Both the position numbers and the translations under genes were made by a program. Of a DNA stretch of 6,209 nt, positions 1 through 6,117 are shown one piece after another (positions within the stretch are counted from its first letter, which is position 1; each line of letters begins with the position of its first letter). Below the pieces are notes generated by a model. That model saw only the letters and a list, made by a program, of their open reading frames with translations. It was not told the origin of the DNA and searched no databases. This DNA is from an uncultured Butyricicoccus sp. (GTDB lineage: Bacteria; Bacillota; Clostridia; Oscillospirales; Butyricicoccaceae): NCBI GenBank assembly GCA_959018045.1, contig CAUEJN010000068.1:1-6209 (forward strand). The letters are read 5' to 3'.

Positions 1-43
1 TTCGGTGTATTAAATTTCTCAGAGAAAAGGAGAGATCACAAAC

Positions 44-451
44 ATGAAAAGAAACGGCATTCTCAACAGCGATGTTTCCCGTGTCCTTGCGTACATGGGT
101 CACACCGACCAAATCGCGATCATCTACTGCGGCCTGCCCATGCCCGACAGCACCGTGCGCATCGACCTCGCACTCGCATTCGGAGAACCGCCCTTCATCC
201 GCGTGCTCGAGCTTGTCTTACAGGACATGAAGGTGGAAAAGATCATCCTCGCCGAGGAGATCACCGACCAGAACCCCGACATGCTCGCAAAAATCCAGGC
301 ACTTTTCGAGGGTCAGAAGGTTGACGTTGAGTTTGTGCCCCATACCGCGTTCAAGGCAAAGACCGCGGACTGCAAAGCTGTCATCCGTACCGGCGAGACC
401 ACGCCCTATGCCAACATCATTTTACAGTCGGGCTGCATTTTTGCCGATTGA
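44..451 (+). CDS. rbsD: D-ribose pyranase RbsD
   Basis: This 135-residue protein matches the usual RbsD length of about 130 to 140. RbsD is a cytoplasmic, ring-shaped sugar mutarotase. It interconverts the beta-pyranose and beta-furanose forms of D-ribose, so that the imported sugar is available to ribokinase. The N-terminus reads MKRNGILNSD and is followed by the catalytic His20 in GHTD. The other conserved active-site residues are His100 in the VPH motif and Tyr122 and Asn124 in TPYAN. The ATG at 44 lies 9 nt after a strong AAAGGAGAG site (26 to 34). It is the first gene of the operon within the window and is followed after 14 nt by rbsA. The close relative FucU (fucose mutarotase) is the main alternative, but the ribose transport and kinase neighbours favour RbsD. 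Confidence 0.96.
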   Translation: MKRNGILNSDVSRVLAYMGHTDQIAIIYCGLPMPDSTVRIDLALAFGEPPFIRVLELVLQDMKVEKIILAEEITDQNPDMLAKIQALFEGQKVDVEFVPHTAFKAKTADCKAVIRTGETTPYANIILQSGCIFAD

Positions 452-465
452 AAGAGAGGGATACC

Positions 466-1953
466 ATGCATATCGAAATGAAGGGGATCAACAAGGCATT
501 CACCTCCAATCAGGTACTCAAGAACGCCGGTTTTTTCCTCAAAGATGGCGAAGTTCACGCCCTGATGGGCGAAAACGGTGCAGGTAAATCCACCCTGATG
601 AAGATTCTGACCGGTGTTTACCAGTACGACAGCGGCACCATTCTGGTCGACGGCAAGGAGGTTCGCTACAAGAACCCGCAGGAAGCCGAAAAGGCCGGTA
701 TCGTGTTCATCTATCAGGAGCTCAACGTCCTGTTCGATCTGACGGTTGAGGAAAACCTGTTCATGGGCAAGGAGATTGCCAACAAGTTCGGTGTCTGTGA
801 CCGCAAGGCCATGCGCAAAAAGGCGCAGGAAATCATGGACAAGATGGGCGTACATATCCCGGTTGGCGCGGTCATGTCCGAGCTGAGTGTCGGTCAGCAG
901 CAGATGGTCGAAATCTGTAAGGCTCTGATGGTCGATGCCAAGGTGCTCATCATGGACGAACCAACCGCAGCACTCACCCAGAGCGAGACCGAAGTGCTCT
1001 TTGAAGTCATGAAATCGCTCAAGGCCAAGGGCGTATCCATCGTGTACATCTCGCACCGCATGGAGGAAATCTTTGCACTGTGCGACCGCATCACCATCCT
1101 GCGCGACGGTGAGTACATCGACACGCGCTACATCAAGGACATCACGATGGACGATGTCGTTCAAATGATGATCGGCCGCACCATCGGCGAGCGCTTCCCG
1201 CAGCGTCACCTGACCATCGGTGGTGAAGTGTTCCGCGTGGAAAACCTGTCCCACAAATCGCTTTTCCATAACGTCAATTTCACCGTACACGCCGGTGAGG
1301 TGCTGGGCGTCAGCGGGCTGATGGGTGCCGGACGCACCGAGATCATGCAGGCCATCTTCGGCAATCTGCCGGTTGTGGAAGGCAAAATCTTCATCGACGG
1401 CGCCGAGGTCAAGATTCACAACACCCGCGATGCCATTCATGCGGGCATCGGTTTCATCACCGAAGACCGCAAGACCGAGGGTCTGCTGCTCGACAAGAGC
1501 ATCGCACAGAACATCGAACTTGCAAACCTCGACCGTGTGTCCAATCGCGGTGTGATCTCGAACGCTAAGCGCAATACATTGGTCAAGCAGGGCATCGAAG
1601 AGTTCCGTATCCGCTGCTTCAACGCCGATCAGGAATGCGGCAGCCTCAGCGGCGGCAACCAGCAAAAGGTCGTTATCGCAAAATGGGTGTACAAGCAGCC
1701 CAAAATCCTCATTCTCGACGAGCCCACCCGCGGTGTGGATATCGGTGCAAAGAAAGAGATTTACAACATCATAAACCAGCTTGCGGCGCAGGGTGTGGCC
1801 ATTATTCTGGTCTCCTCCGAGCTGCCCGAGGTGCTGGGTATGAGCGACCGCATCATGGTCGTATGCGAGGGACGGGTCACAGGCATCGTGAACGCGGCCG
1901 AAGCCGATCAGGCAAAGATTATGACATTAGCGACTGGGGGTAACATCGCATGA
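466..1953 (+). CDS. rbsA: Ribose ABC transporter ATP-binding protein RbsA
   Basis: This is a 495-residue cytoplasmic ATPase with two fused nucleotide-binding domains, the normal arrangement for the RbsA/MglA/XylG sugar importer family. Domain 1 has Walker A GENGAGKS (35 to 42), Q-loop Gln84, signature LSVGQ (140 to 144), Walker B ending Asp164-Glu165, and switch His197. Domain 2 has a degenerate Walker A, GLMGAGRT (284 to 291), with Arg290 in place of Lys. Its signature is LSGGN (394 to 398) and its Walker B ends Asp418-Glu419. The degenerate second site is typical of the family and not damage. The open frame extends upstream to a TTG at 448. I chose the ATG at 466 because a GAGAGGG site (454 to 460) sits 5 nt before it and the usual N-terminal sequence begins there. 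The stop overlaps the rbsC start by 4 nt (ATGA), which implies translational coupling. Confidence 0.96.
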   Translation: MHIEMKGINKAFTSNQVLKNAGFFLKDGEVHALMGENGAGKSTLMKILTGVYQYDSGTILVDGKEVRYKNPQEAEKAGIVFIYQELNVLFDLTVEENLFMGKEIANKFGVCDRKAMRKKAQEIMDKMGVHIPVGAVMSELSVGQQQMVEICKALMVDAKVLIMDEPTAALTQSETEVLFEVMKSLKAKGVSIVYISHRMEEIFALCDRITILRDGEYIDTRYIKDITMDDVVQMMIGRTIGERFPQRHLTIGGEVFRVENLSHKSLFHNVNFTVHAGEVLGVSGLMGAGRTEIMQAIFGNLPVVEGKIFIDGAEVKIHNTRDAIHAGIGFITEDRKTEGLLLDKSIAQNIELANLDRVSNRGVISNAKRNTLVKQGIEEFRIRCFNADQECGSLSGGNQQKVVIAKWVYKQPKILILDEPTRGVDIGAKKEIYNIINQLAAQGVAIILVSSELPEVLGMSDRIMVVCEGRVTGIVNAAEADQAKIMTLATGGNIA

Positions 1954-2933
1954 ATCAGAAAAGTAAAAAATTGAACGCCATCGTTGGCGAATATGGCGCG
2001 TTTATTGCACTGGCGGCACTTGTGATCATTTTAAGCCTCATCAGCGCCGAGTTCCGTCAGCCCAGCAACCTCTTGAACCTGCTCCGTCAGGCATCGTTTA
2101 ACGGACTGATCGCAGTCGGTATGACCTGCGTCATCCTGTCGGACGGCATCGACCTGTCGGTCGGCTCGACCTTCGCACTCAGCGCAGTCGTCTGTGCAGA
2201 GCTGCTCATGGCCGGCTTCCCCGCTTTTGCCGCCATCATCATCGCACTCATCGTCGGTACGCTGCTCGGTGCAATCAGCGGTCTGCTGGTCACCAAGGGC
2301 AGATTGCAGCCGTTCATTGCAACCCTCATCACCATGACCGCTTACCGTGGTCTTGCCATGATTATCACCGACGGCAAGCCGATTTCCCGTCTGGCTGCCA
2401 ACATCAGCAGCGAAAGCGGTGCCTTCCTGTTCAAGCTCATCGGTAAGGGCAACATCGCTTCCAGCTTCAACCCCGATCTCAAGATTCCGATTCCGGCCAT
2501 CATCCTGGTTCTGGTCTTCGCAATCTTCTACTTCATCCTCAACCGCACCTGCTTTGGCCGCCGCATCTACGCAACCGGCAGCAATGAAAAATGTGCAACG
2601 CTGGTCGGTGTCAATACCACTCGCGTGCGAATTATGGTATACTCTATTTCGGGATTCCTCGCCGCATTGGCAGGCCTCATCATGATCTCTCGTGTCGACT
2701 CCGCACAGCCGACGCTGGGCGACGGCTATGAACTGGACGCAATCGCAGCGGTTGCTCTGGGCGGCACCAGCATGAGCGGCGGCCGCGGTAAGATCATCGG
2801 CACGGTTGCCGGTGTCCTGATTATCGCAGTGCTCAACAACGGTCTGAATATTCTGGAAGTCACGTCGTACTATCAGGATGTCATCAAGGCGATTGTCATT
2901 CTGGTGGCCGTACTGTCCGACAGCAAGAGATGA
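1950..2933 (+). CDS. rbsC: Ribose ABC transporter permease RbsC
   Basis: This 327-residue, strongly hydrophobic inner-membrane protein is close in size to E. coli RbsC (321). It belongs to the RbsC/XylH/AraH permease family and should act as a homodimer forming the ribose channel. About eight to ten membrane segments can be read, for example at roughly 16 to 33, 49 to 64, 92 to 115, 180 to 199, 225 to 247, 281 to 300 and 309 to 323. Family hallmarks are GIDLSVGS (66 to 73) and the glycine-rich GGTSMSGGRGK (271 to 281). The cytoplasmic loop around 200 to 225, with CFGRRIYATG, probably contacts RbsA. The start codon overlaps the rbsA stop, with a GGGGG stretch (1936 to 1940) 9 nt upstream as a modest ribosome site. 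Substrate specificity comes from the neighbouring RbsB. Confidence 0.95.
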   Translation: MNQKSKKLNAIVGEYGAFIALAALVIILSLISAEFRQPSNLLNLLRQASFNGLIAVGMTCVILSDGIDLSVGSTFALSAVVCAELLMAGFPAFAAIIIALIVGTLLGAISGLLVTKGRLQPFIATLITMTAYRGLAMIITDGKPISRLAANISSESGAFLFKLIGKGNIASSFNPDLKIPIPAIILVLVFAIFYFILNRTCFGRRIYATGSNEKCATLVGVNTTRVRIMVYSISGFLAALAGLIMISRVDSAQPTLGDGYELDAIAAVALGGTSMSGGRGKIIGTVAGVLIIAVLNNGLNILEVTSYYQDVIKAIVILVAVLSDSKR

Positions 2934-2941
2934 GAAGAGGG
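2934..2941 (+). promoter_or_regulatory. Ribosome binding site that fixes the rbsB start
   Basis: GAAGAGGG lies 8 nt before the ATG at 2950. The reading frame stays open upstream to 2878 inside rbsC. This site and the lipoprotein signal that starts at 2950 show that the upstream extension is not translated as part of rbsB. Confidence 0.8.
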
Positions 2942-2949
2942 ATTTACCA

Positions 2950-3873
2950 ATGAAAAAATTTATTGCGTTCGTATTAAGTGCACTGACCGTGTTCACCATG
3001 AGCGGCTGTATGGTCACTATTGACGGTGAAGGCTCCGGCTCTTCGGCCAGTGAAAAGAGCGGTGCGATCGGTCTTTCGATCTCCACCCAGAACAACCCGT
3101 TCTTTGTCACCCTGGCCGAGGGCGCAGAAAAGGCTGCACAGGATCTGGGCGTTTCGCTGACCGTCGTAGACGCAGGCGATGACGTTACCAAGCAGGTCAG
3201 TGACATCGAAGACCTGGTTTCCAAGAACATCAGCGTGCTGATCGTCAACCCGGTTGACTCGGATGCGGTCACCGGTGCCGTACAGGCTGCCATGGATCAG
3301 GGCGTCAAGGTCATCTCGGTCGACCGTGCAGTCAACGGCGTTGACATCGACTGTCAGATCGCGTCCGACAACGTCGCCGGCGCTGAACTCGCAACCCAGT
3401 ACATCGTCGATACCCTGGGCGAGGGCATCGAGGTCGCAGAGCTTCAGGGCACCCCGGGTGCATCGGCTGCCATCGACCGCGGTGAAGGCTTCCACAACAT
3501 CGCAGACAAAAAGCTGAACGTCGTCGCCAGCCAGACTGCAAACTTCGACCGCACCGAGGGTATGACGGTCATGGAGAACATGCTTCAGTCCAACGGCAAC
3601 ATCAAGGCGGTCTTTGCGGCAAACGATGAGATGGCACTGGGTGCTGTCGAGGCTGTCGCAGGCGCCGGCAAGGACATTCTGGTGGTCGGCTTCGACGCAA
3701 CCGATGACGCAATCGCTGCCATCAAGGCTGGACGCATGGGTGCTACCATTGCACAGCAGCCCGACCTGATCGGTCAAACCGCTGTTGAGAACGCAGTCAA
3801 GCTGATTAATGGCGAGACCATCGAAAAATCCATTCCCGTCGAGGTAACTCTGATTACCAAGGACAACGCATAA
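2950..3873 (+). CDS. rbsB: Ribose-binding lipoprotein RbsB
   Basis: This 307-residue extracellular substrate-binding protein of the periplasmic-binding-protein family 1 type delivers ribose to RbsC. The N-terminus is a lipoprotein signal: two lysines, a hydrophobic stretch, then MSGC with the lipidated cysteine at 20. The Met at the -3 position of the lipobox is slightly unusual. A short Ser/Gly linker (about 27 to 36) precedes the two-lobed domain. Residues matching the E. coli ribose pocket are present: Asn49 with Phe51-Phe52 (NNPFF), Asn100 (NPVDSDA), Asp125-Arg126 (VDR), Arg177 (AIDRGEGF), Phe199 (ANFDR), Asn225 (AANDE), Asp249 (GFDAT) and Gln269 (IAQQP). This pattern supports true ribose binding over galactose or xylose. 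It lies 16 nt after rbsC and 10 nt before rbsK. The pocket assignment is by recalled alignment, not a computed one. Confidence 0.95.
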   Translation: MKKFIAFVLSALTVFTMSGCMVTIDGEGSGSSASEKSGAIGLSISTQNNPFFVTLAEGAEKAAQDLGVSLTVVDAGDDVTKQVSDIEDLVSKNISVLIVNPVDSDAVTGAVQAAMDQGVKVISVDRAVNGVDIDCQIASDNVAGAELATQYIVDTLGEGIEVAELQGTPGASAAIDRGEGFHNIADKKLNVVASQTANFDRTEGMTVMENMLQSNGNIKAVFAANDEMALGAVEAVAGAGKDILVVGFDATDDAIAAIKAGRMGATIAQQPDLIGQTAVENAVKLINGETIEKSIPVEVTLITKDNA

Positions 3874-3877
3874 GGAG
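3872..3877 (+). promoter_or_regulatory. rbsK ribosome binding site
   Basis: AAGGAG overlaps the rbsB stop codon (TAA at 3871 to 3873) and lies 6 nt before the rbsK ATG at 3884. A ribosome ending rbsB would cover the site, so the two genes are probably coupled. Confidence 0.8.
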
Positions 3878-3883
3878 TGTCTT

Positions 3884-4771
3884 ATGAAAGTACTCAACAT
3901 CGGTTCCATGAACCTCGATCATGTGTACACGGTCGATCATATCGTCGAACCCGGTGAAACCCAGTCCTCCACCCAATTACAGCTGTTTTTGGGTGGAAAG
4001 GGTATGAATCAGTCAGTCGCACTGGCAAAAGCCGGTGTGGAAGTCTATCAGGGCGGTATGATCGGTGAGGATGGCAGCGTATTTCTGGACGCTTGCCGGG
4101 AGTATGGCATTCATGCCGATCACATCCGCACGGTCGATGCACGCACCGGCCACGCCATCATCCAGATCGACAAAAACGCGCAAAACTGCATTCTGCTCTA
4201 CGGCGGTGCCAATCAGGCACTGACTGAAGCCTATGTTGATGAGGTCATCGGCCAGTTTGACCAGGGCGATATCCTGCTGCTGCAAAACGAAGTCAATCTG
4301 ATGCCCTACATCGTCGACCGCGGCTATGCACAGGGCATGAAGATCGTACTCAACCCTTCCCCCTTCGACGACAAGCTCAAAGCGGTTGATATGACCAAAA
4401 TTTCCCTGTTCCTGCTCAATGAGATCGAGGGCTACCAGCTGACCGGCTGCCGTGAGCCCGACGCAATCATTGACAGCATCCGTGAGCGCTTCCCGCACGC
4501 AGCGGTTGTGCTGACGCTAGGTTCGGACGGCGCAGTCTACGCCGACCAGTCCTGCAAGCACTTCCAGCCCATCTTCCCGGTCAAGGCTGTGGATACCACC
4601 GCCGCTGGCGACACGTTTACCGGCTATTTCATCGCAGGTCTTGCACAGGGCATGGAAATTCCCGACATCCTGCGCATGAGCGCAAAGGCTTCTTCCATCG
4701 CGGTATCTCGCGCTGGTGCGGTCCCCTCCATCCCCTATCGGGACGAAGTTATCGCATCGCTTGAGGCATAA
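3884..4771 (+). CDS. rbsK: Ribokinase RbsK (PfkB family)
   Basis: This 295-residue cytoplasmic kinase is slightly shorter than E. coli RbsK (309) but complete. It phosphorylates D-ribose with ATP to give ribose-5-phosphate for the pentose phosphate pathway and nucleotide synthesis. PfkB signature 1 is GGKGMNQ (37 to 43). The substrate-binding start GSMNLDH (7 to 13) holds the conserved Asn-x-Asp. The metal and phosphate motif NEIE is at 179 to 182. PfkB signature 2 is DTTAAGD (237 to 243), with the anion-hole residues and catalytic base Asp243. It is the last gene of the operon, so imported and RbsD-isomerised ribose is trapped directly. Other PfkB sugar kinases look similar. The ribose assignment rests on the GGKG-N-Q motif, the AAGD form and the operon context. 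Confidence 0.93.
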   Translation: MKVLNIGSMNLDHVYTVDHIVEPGETQSSTQLQLFLGGKGMNQSVALAKAGVEVYQGGMIGEDGSVFLDACREYGIHADHIRTVDARTGHAIIQIDKNAQNCILLYGGANQALTEAYVDEVIGQFDQGDILLLQNEVNLMPYIVDRGYAQGMKIVLNPSPFDDKLKAVDMTKISLFLLNEIEGYQLTGCREPDAIIDSIRERFPHAAVVLTLGSDGAVYADQSCKHFQPIFPVKAVDTTAAGDTFTGYFIAGLAQGMEIPDILRMSAKASSIAVSRAGAVPSIPYRDEVIASLEA

Positions 4772-4810
4772 ATTTTCCCTACTACTCCATAAAAAGACGA
4801 CTGACCTTAC
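4772..4810 (+). other. Gap between rbsK and the insertion sequence
   Basis: These 39 AT-leaning bases contain no gene, no convincing hairpin and no T-run. If the rbs operon had its own terminator just after rbsK, it is not visible here and may have been displaced by the insertion. Confidence 0.5.
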
Positions 4811-4836
4811 TGCACTGCCCCATTATGTACGGACAG
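4811..4836 (+). repeat. Terminal inverted repeat, OrfB side
   Basis: Reading inward on the + strand, this pairs with 6092 to 6117 at 18 of 26 positions without gaps. The last eight bases, ACGGACAG, are identical in both. Similarity continues inward with small gaps through ACAAAAG, CCC and GTAGGAAA, giving an imperfect repeat of about 45 to 50 nt. Confidence 0.8.
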
Positions 4837-4870
4837 AACAAAAGAGAGCCCAGGTAGGAAATATTGAGTT

Positions 4871-5728
4871 TTAGTAGGAGAGGCGTCGCGCCAGCGGCGC
4901 CTCTCCAGTCTTTAACTGGATGCGCTCATGGTTGTAAAAGTGGATATATCGGTCAATCATCTCGTTGGCTTCCGAGAAGGTAGCCGGTTTATGGCGGTAA
5001 ATGCACTCCGTTTTGAGGATGGAGAAGAAATTTTCCGCCATGGCGTTGTCATATGGGTTTCCTTTCCTTGACATGGAAGGCGTAATGCCGTATGCTTGAG
5101 TCAGGTTGAAGTATGCTCGCGAGGTGTACTGAAATCCTTGGTCGCTGTGGAGCTGCAGCTCCGCAGCGACTGTCTTTTTCTGCTGCTTCATCGCCAGACG
5201 GATTGTGTCCAGAACCAGATTCACCGTCTGCTGTGTTCCGGTCTTATAAGCCACGATGCTGTTGTCATAGAGATCCCGGATCATGGACAGATACAGTATA
5301 CCTTGCTTGGTGTGGATGTAAGAGATGTCCGTTACCCATTTTCTGTTTGGCCTATCTGCGTGAAATTCTCTGTTCAGCAGATTCTCATACCTGTGAACCT
5401 GCTGCCCCATCTGCTGCCATCTCCTGCGGCGGCGGATTTCTGACTGCAGGTCATATTTTTTCATGATCCGAAACACAGTTTTAGGATTGCGGAACATATT
5501 CTGGCTTATCAGCCATAGCCACATCCGCCGGTAGCCATAGGTATGGAAGCTGCGTTCCTGCTGCTGTGCTATTGTTTCTGCAAGGGCGGCATCCTTCTCC
5601 GGCCTGTCCAAGCGGTGGACAAAGGCATAGTAGCCGCTTCTGGATACTGCAAAAAACGTGCACATGACGGATATTGGATATTCCTCTCTGTGACGATATA
5701 TGATGTGGTATTTTACCCTTGCACTCAC
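4871..5728 (-). CDS. IS3-family transposase OrfB (DDE integrase domain)
   Basis: This 285-residue protein is the catalytic half of the IS3-family transposase. An HTH_21-like region with the YGYRRM motif (64 to 69) comes first, followed by a basic stretch (99 to 104). The retroviral-integrase-like core starts near 120. The DDE triad can be read as Asp134 (WVTD), Asp196 (HSDQG) and Glu232 (AENF), with 61 and 35 residues between them, as expected. The C-terminal FYNHERIQ motif (264 to 271) is also present. It would cut and join the element's ends during copy-out-paste-in transposition. The frame begins with GTG at 5728, overlapping the OrfA stop as GTGA, with AGGAAGG just before it. The frame is open upstream to a stop at 5792 to 5794, so an OrfAB fusion by -1 frameshifting also remains possible. 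The start is therefore less certain than the product. Confidence 0.93.
   Translation of the reverse strand: MSARVKYHIIYRHREEYPISVMCTFFAVSRSGYYAFVHRLDRPEKDAALAETIAQQQERSFHTYGYRRMWLWLISQNMFRNPKTVFRIMKKYDLQSEIRRRRRWQQMGQQVHRYENLLNREFHADRPNRKWVTDISYIHTKQGILYLSMIRDLYDNSIVAYKTGTQQTVNLVLDTIRLAMKQQKKTVAAELQLHSDQGFQYTSRAYFNLTQAYGITPSMSRKGNPYDNAMAENFFSILKTECIYRHKPATFSEANEMIDRYIHFYNHERIQLKTGEAPLARRLSY
4877..4906. other. Strong hairpin inside the last codons of OrfB
   Basis: A 13-base arm (4877 to 4889) pairs with 4894 to 4906 around a 4-base loop, with a single T-G wobble. The outer nine pairs, GGAGAGGCG with CGCCTCTCC, are perfect. It encodes residues from about Gly275 to Ser284 of OrfB and ends 4 bases before its stop codon. 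Neither side carries a clear T-run, so it is not a classical Rho-independent terminator. It could still slow convergent transcription or protect RNA ends. Confidence 0.7.
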
Positions 5729-6039
5729 TTCCTTCCTGTGAACTGCAGAAAATCCCGCAGCAATTTGTTCTCCATCTGCAAGCGCTGAATCTCATATGCC
5801 TGCTCTGCCACAATGTTTCTTGGTGCGGCATCTTTCCTCGGTCGTCCTTTGGGCCGCGGAAGGATTCCGGCCTCCAGCTTGCGTTCTTTTCTCCGCTCAC
5901 GTTCAAGCAGCCTTTTTACTACCTGTTTATCATGAAAGCCGTAGTATTCTGCAACTTCTCGTTGGCTTTTCCCCTCTGCCAACATGGCCTTGATTGCTGG
6001 CAACAGTACTTGAACGTGTGTGTAGTTCCTTTTCTCCAT
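5725..6039 (-). CDS. IS3-family transposase OrfA (helix-turn-helix)
   Basis: This 104-residue protein is the DNA-binding half of the IS3-family transposase and should recognise the terminal repeats. A helix-turn-helix spans about 16 to 46 (AEGKSQREVAEYYGF region), followed by a very basic helix rich in Arg, Lys and Glu (44 to 54). PKGRPRK (63 to 69) resembles an AT-hook. The C-terminal part (about 77 to 100) has leucine-zipper-like spacing, as in other OrfA proteins where it drives dimerisation. The ATG at 6039 has AGGGGG 7 nt upstream (6052 to 6047 on the - strand), and this lies inside a hairpin. The last codons overlap the OrfB GTG start. No A6G-type slippery heptamer is visible in the overlap. 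Confidence 0.9.
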   Translation of the reverse strand: MEKRNYTHVQVLLPAIKAMLAEGKSQREVAEYYGFHDKQVVKRLLERERRKERKLEAGILPRPKGRPRKDAAPRNIVAEQAYEIQRLQMENKLLRDFLQFTGRK

Positions 6040-6090
6040 GACAAGACCCCCTGATATAGTTTATTTTCCTACATCAGGGGGCCTTTTGTC
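6040..6090 (-). promoter_or_regulatory. Hairpin covering the OrfA ribosome binding site
   Basis: CCCCCTGAT (6047 to 6055) pairs perfectly with ATCAGGGGG (6073 to 6081) around a 17-base loop. The outer bases GACAA (6040 to 6044) and TTGTC (6086 to 6090) extend the stem beyond an internal bulge. On the - strand the AGGGGG ribosome site of OrfA lies wholly within the stem, immediately before the start codon. On the + strand the stem is followed by CCTTTT, so it may also act as a weak terminator for transcripts coming from the operon side. The structure is seen directly; both roles are inferred. Confidence 0.65.
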
Positions 6091-6091
6091 A

Positions 6092-6117
6092 CTGTCCGTT
6101 TTTACTGGATCGGTTCA
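6092..6117 (-). repeat. Terminal inverted repeat, OrfA side
   Basis: Read on the - strand it starts TGAACCG and ends ACGGACAG, matching the repeat at 4811 to 4836 at 18 of 26 positions. It lies 52 bases from the OrfA start and is the expected site for the transposase promoter, but I could not pick a convincing -35 and -10 pair. Confidence 0.8.

Larger units (their letters stand above)
4811..6117 (-). mobile_element. IS3-family insertion sequence, about 1307 bp, apparently intact
   Basis: The element contains OrfA and OrfB on the - strand, overlapping by 4 nt with OrfB in the -1 frame relative to OrfA, the standard IS3-family layout. The ends were set by matching inverted repeats beginning TGCACTG (from 4811) and, on the other strand, TGAACCG (from 6117). 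Both fit a TGNACNG end pattern typical of the family. The 1307 bp size is within the usual 1.2 to 1.5 kb range. Both reading frames are undamaged and the DDE triad is present, so the element may be active. No clear target duplication flanks it: TAC lies on the left and CTA on the right. The exact ends could be off by a few bases. Confidence 0.85.

Noticed and set aside
448..465. TTG start at 448 for rbsA, giving six extra residues
   Set aside because: The ATG at 466 has a well-spaced ribosome site, and family N-termini begin there. The TTG overlaps the rbsD end and would place the ribosome site inside the coding sequence.
1315..1338. Arg in place of Lys in the second Walker A of RbsA, looking like a defective ATPase site
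   Set aside because: A degenerate second nucleotide site is normal in the RbsA/MglA/XylG family and not a sign of decay.
406..1665. Long - strand open frame of 419 codons opposite rbsA
   Set aside because: It is an antisense shadow of a well-supported ATPase gene, its translation shows no recognisable domain, and it has no convincing ribosome site.
2031..3909. Two long - strand open frames (420 and 311 codons) opposite rbsC, rbsB and the start of rbsK
   Set aside because: They are complementary shadows of conserved genes, produced by codon bias in GC-rich coding sequence. Their translations have low-complexity Asp, His and Cys-rich composition and no known motif.
5096..6054. Several + strand open frames of 81 to 117 codons within the insertion sequence
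   Set aside because: They lie opposite the conserved OrfA and OrfB, lack ribosome sites and show no recognisable protein features.
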